Shown here: positions 52,138 to 59,232 of the stretch, in pieces
How positions within the stretch are numbered: position 1 is the first letter of the stretch
Layout: the number at the start of each line of letters is the position of its first letter
Origin: Chryseobacterium sp. OSA05B
Lineage (GTDB): Bacteria; Bacteroidota; Bacteroidia; Flavobacteriales; Weeksellaceae
Assembly: GCF_019970065.1 (NCBI RefSeq)
Contig: NZ_JAHXYH010000004.1
Location: 62,001 to 126,000, forward strand
Reading direction: 5' to 3'
Length of the DNA stretch: 64,000 nt
Notes under the pieces: model-generated
The model's input: only the letters and a program-made list of their open reading frames with translations
The model's database searches: none
What the model was told of the DNA's origin: nothing
Translations under genes and position numbers: made by a program

Positions 52138-52823
52138 TATGCTAAATTGACAAGTTTATCAAACAGCAATTTCATTCCTTTGGTTGCAGATTCTTTCATG
52201 ACTACGGCTCTTTGTCCGTACCCGAATCCGGTTTCGTTGGGATTAATTACGATCAGCAGGCAGTCGTCTTTGATCTCATGGATCAGTCCTGCCGCAGGAT
52301 ATACCTGCAGAGAAGTTCCGATCACCACAAGAATATCCGCCTCTTTTACCTTTTCCTGTGCCGTTTTGTACAATGGAACATCTTCTCCAAACCACACGAT
52401 AAATGGTCTTAACTGAGCGCCATCTTCCGCTTTGTCGCCTATCTTAATGTCACCTTTTTCCTCATAAATCAGGTTTTTATTATTGCATGAGCAGGACTTG
52501 AACAATTCTCCGTGAATATGAAGGATATTAGTAGACCCGGCTCTTTCGTGCAGGTCATCTATATTTTGGGTAATGATCTGAACATCAAAATGTTTTTCCA
52601 GTTCTGCGACCAATCGATGAGCTTCATTAGGTTCAACTTCATGAAGCTGTCTTCTTCTCTGGTTGTAAAATTCCAGTACCAGCTCCCGGTCTTTTCTCCA
52701 TCCTTCCGGACTGGCTACGTCTGTGATATTATGATTTTCCCAAAGACCATCTCCGTCTCTGAATGTCTTTATTCCACTTTCGGCGCTGATTCCTGCACCG
52801 CTTAATATGGTTAGTTTTTTCAT
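52137..52823 (-). CDS. SIR2-family NAD+-dependent deacylase
   Basis: 228 aa. NAD site GAGISAESGIKTFRDGDGLWENH (9-31), TQNIDDLHERAG and catalytic H104 (HGELFK). Y53 and R56 (YNQR) match the Tyr/Arg pair of SIRT5/CobB enzymes that prefer succinyl- or malonyl-lysine. Only two Cys (C111, C113) remain of the four-Cys zinc site; QLRPFIVWFGE follows directly, as in other zinc-poor class III sirtuins. Overlaps the DUF2971 stop by ATGA. Uses NAD+ and yields O-acyl-ADP-ribose, which the macro and ARH proteins could process. Confidence 0.93.
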   Translation of the reverse strand: MKKLTILSGAGISAESGIKTFRDGDGLWENHNITDVASPEGWRKDRELVLEFYNQRRRQLHEVEPNEAHRLVAELEKHFDVQIITQNIDDLHERAGSTNILHIHGELFKSCSCNNKNLIYEEKGDIKIGDKAEDGAQLRPFIVWFGEDVPLYKTAQEKVKEADILVVIGTSLQVYPAAGLIHEIKDDCLLIVINPNETGFGYGQRAVVMKESATKGMKLLFDKLVNLA

Positions 52824-53860
52824 TTGTTTTCTAATATTTCCTGATATTTAGAATCCTTGTAAGGATAATAAATAATTTCTAGTTCATTATTACTTAAATA
52901 TGTAATTAAAGAATCAGCAAGTTTAATATGTTGTTCATCATTTTTTGGATAAACATCTAACAGATCTTTAATCTCTTTATTATTATAAATGTATAGAGTG
53001 TTTTCTTTAATAGAATATTTTTCTCTGAATGCTTGAATAAATTCGGAAAGCTTATCATTTTCTTGACTTTCCATTTTTAAATAAACGTCAAAAATCTCTT
53101 CAAATCTGTTTTCTCGGTATCTAAGTATTTCAAAATCAAACTTAGTTAAATCATAATTTAATTTTCTTTTCGTTTCATTAATGAGTTTGAAATCCAATTT
53201 AAAATTTGATGGAAATACTTCATAAAATTTTACGTCCATATCTTTGAAGAGTCCATAAAAAGATTCTTTAATTGTTTCTGGAGTTTTAATTCCAAAATAA
53301 ATCCCAGTAATTGCAGATGGATGAAATTTTTTCATTCCATACTTATCAAAAATCAGTCTTATTTCTTCTTCATGCTTCCAAGTTGATTTTTTAGTGGCAA
53401 ACATCTTTTTAATATACCCATCTTGTAAGTTTGTAAGATCATCAATCCCTAAAGTTGGAATGTTATCTTTATAATCAATTTCAAATTTATATTGAAAATC
53501 AAAATTTTGCCCCTTATCAATTAATTTATCTAAATTATACTCTATACAATATCCTGAATAAGAACCTGCATAATAAGCCCATAATTGCTCATTCAAAAAA
53601 TCAGTGCTTAAGCAATAAACTCCAATTTCTTCCTTGAAATTTAAGGTTTCTTTAAACTGAGTTTCAAAATTATCCAATTCTTTTATGGGGAATGACACCC
53701 TTAAAATCTTAATTAATTGGGTTATCTCTTCATTAAAATAAATATCAAATGGATCATTCAACATACTATAATTGGATGAATAGAAAGAATTATCTTCAAT
53801 AGTCTTAAAATCTCTTTCAAAAATATCCTTTTCAATAGACCTATACTTATATACTTTCAT
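52820..53860 (-). CDS. DUF2971 family protein
   Basis: 346 aa from the ATG at 53860. Family phrases: VYKYRSIEKDIF, MLNDPFDIYF, GVYCLSTDFLNEQLWAYYAGSYSGYCIEY and KKSTWKHEEEIRLIF. DUF2971 proteins are often seen in defence or mobile regions; no activity is established to my knowledge. This gene is visibly more AT-rich than its neighbours and replaces what looks like a macro/PARG-type gene, whose tail survives just upstream (53880-53957). That suggests a later insertion into the operon. Confidence 0.85.
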   Translation of the reverse strand: MKVYKYRSIEKDIFERDFKTIEDNSFYSSNYSMLNDPFDIYFNEEITQLIKILRVSFPIKELDNFETQFKETLNFKEEIGVYCLSTDFLNEQLWAYYAGSYSGYCIEYNLDKLIDKGQNFDFQYKFEIDYKDNIPTLGIDDLTNLQDGYIKKMFATKKSTWKHEEEIRLIFDKYGMKKFHPSAITGIYFGIKTPETIKESFYGLFKDMDVKFYEVFPSNFKLDFKLINETKRKLNYDLTKFDFEILRYRENRFEEIFDVYLKMESQENDKLSEFIQAFREKYSIKENTLYIYNNKEIKDLLDVYPKNDEQHIKLADSLITYLSNNELEIIYYPYKDSKYQEILENK

Positions 53861-53879
53861 AATTTGTTGCAATCTGTTT

Positions 53880-53957
53880 TTATTTAATTTCTTCGAACAG
53901 CTTCAGCATCTCTTCATTTTTAGTCAAGACTGCAAAAACCACTCTTTTAAATTTATT
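53880..53957 (-). pseudogene. C-terminal remnant, macro/PARG-like (TIGR02452-type) protein
   Basis: 25 sense codons after a stop, ending in TAA: NKFKRVVFAVLTKNEEML-KLFEEIK. The strand-plus-helix FKRVVFAVL...F is the usual last element of macro-domain/poly(ADP-ribose)-glycohydrolase-like proteins. It lies in the 102-bp gap between the macro gene and DUF2971, in the same direction. It is too short for a gene by itself and best read as the tail of a deleted one; a chance match is possible. Confidence 0.4.
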
Positions 53958-53962
53958 TTACA

Positions 53963-54436
53963 TTATTCAAAGTCATAAACATATACCGGGATATTATTTC
54001 TGACTAATGTTTTTTCAATAATAGGATCTATCTCGTCCCATTTTCCTCCTGCTAAGCCACAGCCAATTCTCGGCATATGTACTTCTGCATTAAGTTTTAA
54101 AGCTTCAAGAGCTACTTTTTCTAAACATTTTTCGACAGCTTCATATCTTATCGGTGGAATTCCGTTGGAATTGGTCATAATTTTATGCTGACCAATCATA
54201 TTGCAAACCCAAATATTTTTTTCAACCTGTACCATCTGGATTTCTCCAAGAATAAACCTGTCTCCGTTTTTAAACCATTCCCGATACTCTTTTTCTGGCT
54301 GTTTCCACCTTTTAGAAATCGCCATTACAAAACCTTTTCCCCAACCTCCAATATCATTACAGATATGAATGATAATCTTATTTCCTTCCGACTTAGGATT
54401 TGTCGCGTCTCCTTTTAAATATTGTATTTCTTTCAT
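53963..54436 (-). CDS. Macro domain protein (ALC1/Poa1p-like)
   Basis: 157 aa, single macro domain: YLKGDATNP (D10), HICNDIGGWGKGFVMAISKRW (N27/D28 and the Gly-rich diphosphate loop) and MPRIGCGLAGGKWDEI (second loop). Subfamily features (GGWGKGFV) match ALC1/TARG1/Poa1p-type macro domains, which bind ADP-ribose, hydrolyse ADP-ribose-1''-phosphate or remove ADP-ribose from glutamate or DNA. ATG overlaps the preceding stop (TAATG). Fits as the step after KptA and a cyclic phosphodiesterase. Confidence 0.93.
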   Translation of the reverse strand: MKEIQYLKGDATNPKSEGNKIIIHICNDIGGWGKGFVMAISKRWKQPEKEYREWFKNGDRFILGEIQMVQVEKNIWVCNMIGQHKIMTNSNGIPPIRYEAVEKCLEKVALEALKLNAEVHMPRIGCGLAGGKWDEIDPIIEKTLVRNNIPVYVYDFE

Positions 54437-54849
54437 TAGTTCTGTAGCTTTGAAATAAGATTATTAATTTCAGTATTGACAGATTCTTTGAATTCATTTC
54501 CAACAAAAACTCTGATCACCTCAATATCCCCAACAATCTCATCATTAAAATTCTCCACCTCTTCCGCCGGCACCCACAACTCATTATGGTTTCTCGCACC
54601 CACATTCTGCGTTGTATATTGATTCATAATTTCTTCCGGCACCTCAAATTTGGTAACAAATCCGAGATAATTCCCGGCTTCATCCCTGGTATTCCATTTT
54701 TCAGCAATTTCTGAGGCATAACTTTCATTCAATACCGGATAGAAAATAGGCTGCCACTCTAATCTTGGTGGAAATTTTTTACAGCCACTCTCTAAGATCA
54801 GAATCATTTCTTGTTCTCCAACCGGTCTGTAAAGAGGTATTGTTGTCAT
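54436..54849 (-). CDS. 'ADP-ribosylation/crystallin J1'-type small protein
   Basis: 137 aa: IPLYRPVGEQEMILILESGCKKFPPRLEWQPIFYPVLNESYASEIAEKWNTR ... NHNELWVPAEEVENFNDEIVGDIEV. Proteins with this LYRPVG...FPPR...HNELWVPAEE pattern carry the database label 'ADP-ribosylation/crystallin J1', but they do not resemble DraG and have no assigned reaction that I know. Located between DUF4291 and the macro gene, 11 bp and -1 bp away, so clearly part of the operon. Confidence 0.8.
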   Translation of the reverse strand: MTTIPLYRPVGEQEMILILESGCKKFPPRLEWQPIFYPVLNESYASEIAEKWNTRDEAGNYLGFVTKFEVPEEIMNQYTTQNVGARNHNELWVPAEEVENFNDEIVGDIEVIRVFVGNEFKESVNTEINNLISKLQN

Positions 54850-54860
54850 AGTTTTTGTTT

Positions 54861-55454
54861 TTAAATAACCGCTCCTATTTTGTGAGCCAGTTCAGCCGGC
54901 AGTGGATATGATTTTTCAATGGGTAACAGTTTTTTTGCTTTATCATATGCTCCGGACTTGGTTAAATTTAATATCTTTTTAACCAAAGGCGTGTAATCTT
55001 CAATTTTAACGATCCATTCATTATTAAATTCTTCAATCAGATACCGGCTAATGCCTACCTGAATGGAACGGCACTCCAGTTTATTCCCTTTAATATTCCT
55101 TTCCGGATCCCACTGTACATACACCTCAGCGTTTTCAAAGTCTTTTTCCCAGGTTCCCGGATTGGGATACACTCTTTTTTCGGGAGAAGTTAAAATAGCT
55201 TTGCTTAAAGCTTTTTCCCATGCTTCTCTTTTGATATGGATCGCCAGCGTACATTCCTGTCCGGATTTTTGTCCGTAATTACTCCTTTCCATCATCCAGA
55301 GAAAAGAAGGCTTGATCCACGTCATCCTGTTGAATGAAAATGGAGCAGAAAACTTCTGATTCATCACGGCAGATTTCGCAATCTGCTCATTGTATGACTG
55401 GTAAATCACGATCGTATCTCTGCTGTAATCTGCTCTTATTTCAAATTCTTTCAT
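54861..55454 (-). CDS. DUF4291 family protein
   Basis: 197 aa. Diagnostic phrases EIRADYSRDTIVIYQSYNEQIAKSAV, RMTWIKPSFLWMMERSNYGQK and ECTLAIHIKREAWEKAL. The compact R...YQSY...WIKPSFLWMM pattern has been compared with ADP-ribosyltransferase-like folds, a point I recall only loosely. If that is right, this could be the transferase whose products the operon's hydrolases remove. No signal peptide. Confidence 0.85.
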   Translation of the reverse strand: MKEFEIRADYSRDTIVIYQSYNEQIAKSAVMNQKFSAPFSFNRMTWIKPSFLWMMERSNYGQKSGQECTLAIHIKREAWEKALSKAILTSPEKRVYPNPGTWEKDFENAEVYVQWDPERNIKGNKLECRSIQVGISRYLIEEFNNEWIVKIEDYTPLVKKILNLTKSGAYDKAKKLLPIEKSYPLPAELAHKIGAVI

Positions 55455-55508
55455 CGTTCTACTGGTATTCGGCCCGTTCTGACATTAAATATAAAACCAT
55501 TATTTGGT

Positions 55509-56579
55509 TTAAAAAATTTCTTTAAAGTCTTTTGAAAATGGAGAATAGGATCCGTAGACTGTATCAAATTTTATTTTTAAATTTTCTATTTTAAATTGCT
55601 CATCGGTCTGATCAAGGCACGTAACAACCAGATTCTTTTGAGTTGCTGAAACATAAGCGCCATCCAAAATAAGGGCATAATTCAGCAGATCATAATCCAG
55701 TTCTCCAAAACGGAGTTCTTTCTGATAATCATTAAAGACACAGGTTTCTTCTTCATTGTTTTTCAGCAGTAATTCCTTTTCATTGCTCATCCATCCACTT
55801 CCGTGACGGGTTGAGTAATTTCTGGTCACATAATACATCTCAATATCCTCTATTTTCAAAAGTCTGCAGATCTCAAAAGCATTTTTTGACGTGGTATTCG
55901 CGTAAGTTACATTCGGAAATACGCCGTGATCCATGTCCAGAAGAATTCCCTGGCTGCCTTCAAATATGAGGTTTTCAAATGAATTCAGATAGGTATAATC
56001 ATCTATTTTCCAATCGATCTGGTCTACCGCATTTAAAAAATCATGCATGCCTTCTTCCAATTCATCTCCATCCATAAAGCCGTAGTAATAGGCTATTCCT
56101 TTTAACTTTTCGATCAACATTGATCTTGGAGCTATTAAATCGGCTGCAAATAGTTTGTATGGGCTTTCGTGTCGTTTCATCGTGGCTCCGATTCCTTTTC
56201 CACAGGTTCCGTGCTCCAGATTTTTCGCATTGGTCCTGTTTTGCCAGACATCAAACGGAGTGGTGACTTTCGCCAGCGGATGAATATGAAGTTCTGTATT
56301 TCCGTTTTTCTCCATTAATTCCTTTCTTTCATTGAATAAAAATACAGGATGAATGGTGCAGTGTTCCGTAAAATAAGACGGCAACCCACGCAGTGCTCCA
56401 CTCGCAAAACTGGAATGAATATGCTTTTTACCATTAATCATGACCGTATGCGCGGCCTGCTGACCTCCGGAAAACCTTATGACAACAGACTCCGGGTTTT
56501 GCTCCGCCAGAAAGTCTGTAGTGATTCCCTTTCCTTCATCACCAAAACCCAAGCCTATTACTATTTGTGCTTTTTTCAT
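55509..56579 (-). CDS. Adenylosuccinate synthetase paralogue
   Basis: 356 aa, shorter than housekeeping PurA (about 420-430). Retains GFGDEGKG (catalytic base D14) and H44 in SGGQQAAHT (PurA: GGxNAGHT). Also retains EHGTCGKGIGATMKRHES, FEGSQGILLDMDHGVFPNVTYANTT and YVTRNYSTRHGSGWM, where PurA has YxTRxGxGPFPTE. Substitutions lie in the IMP/aspartate contacts, so the substrate may not be IMP; an altered nucleotide or base is plausible. A PurA paralogue inside an ADP-ribose operon is the oddest member here. Confidence 0.9.
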   Translation of the reverse strand: MKKAQIVIGLGFGDEGKGITTDFLAEQNPESVVIRFSGGQQAAHTVMINGKKHIHSSFASGALRGLPSYFTEHCTIHPVFLFNERKELMEKNGNTELHIHPLAKVTTPFDVWQNRTNAKNLEHGTCGKGIGATMKRHESPYKLFAADLIAPRSMLIEKLKGIAYYYGFMDGDELEEGMHDFLNAVDQIDWKIDDYTYLNSFENLIFEGSQGILLDMDHGVFPNVTYANTTSKNAFEICRLLKIEDIEMYYVTRNYSTRHGSGWMSNEKELLLKNNEEETCVFNDYQKELRFGELDYDLLNYALILDGAYVSATQKNLVVTCLDQTDEQFKIENLKIKFDTVYGSYSPFSKDFKEIF

Positions 56580-56582
56580 GAC

Positions 56583-57434
56583 TTAAAACATTTGAATATG
56601 ATCCAATCCGCCTTCTGTTGGTCTGAACGTTTCATTTTTAAATCGGTCGCAAATCACTCCTTTTATAACATTTGGAATGTCTCTGTGATCAGCTATTGAT
56701 AAACAATTTTGTCCTAATAATTCTTTCCAGCCGCTATCTGCTCTCATTGCTTGGTCAGAATGAAGAACATTGATGTGATACACCTCGTATCGCTTTTTCG
56801 CTTCTTCCAGTAACTCAAAATGTGTATAAGTATACTGTCCCGCTCCCATAATTTCCCTGATCGCCGATGCCGGAAGTGTTTTTAAGCAAGGCTCATCACC
56901 TACCGTAAACAAAATCCCTTTCTGGTTTCTCTTTTCAAACGCATCAGTTCTGGTATGGAAAGCGGCAAAGTACCACGCTAACAAATAGCTTTCTCCTGCA
57001 TTTCCGCCACCTCCGGATTCAATATAAGTACGCGTCAGCCACATATCCAGCTCTTCATCTCCTGATTCAAACTGTCCTACCTGTAAAGGAAAAGCGTCAC
57101 ATTCATGATCCCCGATTCCCAAAAATAAAAGGGCCGGATCGGGAACGCCTCCCTGGATAATTCCTCCCATTAATTTTGGAAGCCCTTCCTTAATCAATTC
57201 GTGCGGAATATGTCCCATACTTCCCGTCACATCCAATCCTAAAATGATAGGAACAGAGTTCGGGTGTACGGAAGAATCCCTCGATTCTCTGAAAGAAATT
57301 CCTTTAGGGTTCATAGATTCATGAGCTCTTCTCTCTGCATTCTGAGTGAAAATTTCACCTGCGGATTTAGATCCGTAACCTGCTTTTCTTGCTCTGTCAA
57401 AACGAGCATCTATATCGTATCTTGTACTTCCCAT
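56583..57434 (-). CDS. Cytoplasmic VWA-domain protein
   Basis: 283 aa. The von Willebrand A core has MIDAS motif LDVTGSMG (D68, T70, S72), a later GGGGNAGESYLLAWYFAAFHT and GILFTVGDEPCLK. The N-terminal about 60 residues are basic (RYDIDARFDRARKAGYGSKSA). No signal or membrane helix, so it acts in the cytoplasm, perhaps as a metal-dependent scaffold. Two bp separate it from the coiled-coil gene and 3 bp from the PurA-like gene, suggesting they work together. Confidence 0.88.
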   Translation of the reverse strand: MGSTRYDIDARFDRARKAGYGSKSAGEIFTQNAERRAHESMNPKGISFRESRDSSVHPNSVPIILGLDVTGSMGHIPHELIKEGLPKLMGGIIQGGVPDPALLFLGIGDHECDAFPLQVGQFESGDEELDMWLTRTYIESGGGGNAGESYLLAWYFAAFHTRTDAFEKRNQKGILFTVGDEPCLKTLPASAIREIMGAGQYTYTHFELLEEAKKRYEVYHINVLHSDQAMRADSGWKELLGQNCLSIADHRDIPNVIKGVICDRFKNETFRPTEGGLDHIQMF

Positions 57435-57436
57435 AA

Positions 57437-57772
57437 CTAAAATGTTTTACCGAATAAATATTCAAATCTCTTTACGGCGACTTCCAGCTGAATATTTAAA
57501 TTTCTGATTGTTAATGAATATTCTAAATCTTTCTGAACAAATGCTTCCGGCTGAAAATCTGCAAATGTCAAGCTGTTCCTGTCTAAAGGGCTGATATCTA
57601 TGAGCCCTTCCTGCTCGCGCTCCAGCCGCTTTATTTTCAGTTCAATGTCTTCAACCCTGCGCCTGTAGATCAATTCGGAATCTGCTCCGATGGTGCGTGC
57701 ACGGTCTTCTCTGATCTGGTCATTGTTTCTCTGCAATGACTCGATGAATCTCGGTTTTAGTTCGTCTTCCAT
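57437..57772 (-). CDS. Coiled-coil small protein
   Basis: 111 aa, charged and helical (DDQIREDRARTIGADSELIYRRRVEDIELKIKRLEREQ is split by one turn), with an aromatic C-terminal part (FADFQPEAFVQKDLEYSLTIRNLNIQLEVAVKRFEYLF). No recognised domain. Stop codon 2 bp before the VWA ATG; likely its partner or adaptor. An operator-like site (57783-57804) lies 11 bp upstream of its ATG. Confidence 0.75.
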   Translation of the reverse strand: MEDELKPRFIESLQRNNDQIREDRARTIGADSELIYRRRVEDIELKIKRLEREQEGLIDISPLDRNSLTFADFQPEAFVQKDLEYSLTIRNLNIQLEVAVKRFEYLFGKTF

Positions 57773-57782
57773 CTTTTATTAT

Positions 57783-57804
57783 TTCGTATTGTTTTTACGC
57801 TAAT
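57783..57804 (-). promoter_or_regulatory. NrtR-like operator candidate, site D
   Basis: On the minus strand ATTAGCGTAAA-AACA-ATACGAA: agrees with sites A-C at GCGTWA, the 4-nt spacer and AYAC. Positioned directly upstream of the coiled-coil gene, inside the operon. Confidence 0.45.
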
Positions 57805-57833
57805 CAAAAAGGGCATAGTAATCCTTATTCTTT

Positions 57834-58394
57834 TTACGGATCATTACACTTATTGGAATACATCACATCCGTTCTCAAAACGTATTTATTTCCGCTGATC
57901 AGGGTTTTCCCTTCATGTCTTACCGGGTGATAGAAAACCAATGCAGACCCTTTTTTCGGAGCCACGGTGAATAGGTTTTCAAATTCAGTTTCTCCGCCTT
58001 CAAAATCGTCATTCAGATAGATCATGAACGTATAGAAACTTTTTTCATGTTCATTCCGGATATAGCTTCCGTCCCTGTGCATTTTGAACCTTTGTCCAGG
58101 AGAATATTTATACACTCTGAACATTTCATTAAAATTCTGAAGCTTATAGTTCTTATGTTCCTGAGGAAGAAACTCTGCTGCTTTTCTGAAAAGACCTTCT
58201 GCTAAATCGTTATCAAAAACCATCAGCCGATCATTGTTTCGGATGCCTTTGCTCATCATCTGCTGACCATTCATATTGATCTTCGCTTCTTCAAATACCT
58301 TTTCCTGAGCCATTGCGATATATTCATTACAGGCAGCGGAAGTCAGGAAATCTTCGATGAGAAAGATCTGTGGGTTAAGTTCTATCTTTTCCAT
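57834..58394 (-). CDS. 2-oxoglutarate/Fe(II)-dependent oxygenase, prolyl-4-hydroxylase type
   Basis: 186 aa. Facial triad H106/D108 (MHRDGSYI) and H160 (VRHEGKTL), with K170 or R174 (NKYVLRTDVMY) to hold 2-oxoglutarate; MIYLNDDFEGGETEF and GSALVFYHP complete the P4Hc pattern. Substrate unknown; relatives hydroxylate protein proline or modify nucleic acids. In the operon it lies between the NADAR gene (30 bp) and the coiled-coil gene (61 bp). Confidence 0.92.
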   Translation of the reverse strand: MEKIELNPQIFLIEDFLTSAACNEYIAMAQEKVFEEAKINMNGQQMMSKGIRNNDRLMVFDNDLAEGLFRKAAEFLPQEHKNYKLQNFNEMFRVYKYSPGQRFKMHRDGSYIRNEHEKSFYTFMIYLNDDFEGGETEFENLFTVAPKKGSALVFYHPVRHEGKTLISGNKYVLRTDVMYSNKCNDP

Positions 58395-58424
58395 AGTAGT
58401 ATTTTGTGTTTATTGACTGTGTTT

Positions 58425-58967
58425 TTACCTTCTCATTTCGTCTCGTACTTCCATCAAAGCAAATCCCAGCAGGTTCTCACCATTCCAAAGTTTTGGATCA
58501 AGAGCTCTGGCATCTGTTTCCAGCATTCCGATTCCCCATATTTTGTCATAAGGACTGGCTTCCACTAAAACCTTTTCATCAGTTGACAACAGAAAATTCT
58601 GAAACTTTGGATTTTGGGAGAATTTCAAAAGATTGGCTTTCTTTACGATTTCATATTTATGTTCGTCCCAAAGTTTTGGATCAAAATTCTTCACTTTTCT
58701 TCCCAGACTTTTAGCCTGATTGGGTGTTTCGGATTTTAAAACCTCCTTCAAGATTTCCTGATCATTAAACAGTCTTGCTTTTCCGCCCATCATATAATGT
58801 TCAGCAGTTTTATAAACAATTCCGTTTTCTTCAAACTGAATGGGAAACCATTGGCTGAAGCATGATTTGCTAATCTCCTCTTTTACCGTATGTCCCCAGA
58901 AGAATAGAAATTCAAGTTTCTCTTTTCTCTGAAATTTATCAATAATATGTTGTAAGGTGCATTCCAT
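58425..58967 (-). CDS. NADAR domain protein (YbiA-like)
   Basis: 180 aa from the ATG at 58967; the longer frame starts with TTG inside the operator. NADAR landmarks: FPIQFEENGIVYKTAEHYMMGGKA (E56), KLWDEHKYEIVKKANLLKF, LVEASPYDKIWGIGM and LWNGENLLGFALMEVR. The family hydrolyses N-glycosidic bonds in nucleotide intermediates, and some members remove ADP-ribose from guanine. First gene after the Nudix regulator, with its own promoter overlapped by operator site C. Confidence 0.94.
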   Translation of the reverse strand: MECTLQHIIDKFQRKEKLEFLFFWGHTVKEEISKSCFSQWFPIQFEENGIVYKTAEHYMMGGKARLFNDQEILKEVLKSETPNQAKSLGRKVKNFDPKLWDEHKYEIVKKANLLKFSQNPKFQNFLLSTDEKVLVEASPYDKIWGIGMLETDARALDPKLWNGENLLGFALMEVRDEMRR

Positions 58968-58968
58968 G

Positions 58969-58990
58969 ATTGTGTTATTCTTACGCAAAT
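58969..58990 (-). promoter_or_regulatory. NrtR-like operator candidate, site C, over the NADAR -7 box
   Basis: Minus strand ATTTGCGTAAG-AATA-ACACAAT. The -7 box TACATTTG (58986-58993) overlaps its left half and the NADAR ATG follows 2 bp later, so a bound protein would block transcription. Confidence 0.6.
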
Positions 58991-59021
58991 GTAAAACAAT
59001 ATCATATTACAGCCAAAATAT

Positions 59022-59043
59022 ATTTGCGTTATTTTAACACTAA
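59022..59043 (+). promoter_or_regulatory. NrtR-like operator candidate, site B
   Basis: ATTTGCGTTAT-TTTA-ACACTAA, identical to site A at 11 of the first 11 positions and at ACAC. It lies about 30 bp upstream of site C, so the NADAR promoter region has two sites. The gap 58991-59232 also contains decayed CACAAATG-type intergenic repeats. Confidence 0.55.
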
Positions 59044-59232
59044 ATATTTAAAGCACTGATTATCAATATTAAAATTTAAATTTTGTGAAATTTATTTTAA
59101 ATACAAAAAACACAAATGTTTTCACAAATAGCACAAACACACATTAAACTAAAATTTTAGTTTATCTGTTTTGAATGATAAAAAGAAAGAGATTTTAACG
59201 TAAATTTAAACATGATTAGCCTGGGATAAAGA

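Noticed and set aside
52820..54436. DarT-DarG toxin-antitoxin pair
   Set aside because: The macro protein is the ALC1/Poa1p type, without the DarG C-terminal domain, and no DUF4433 (DarT) protein is present.
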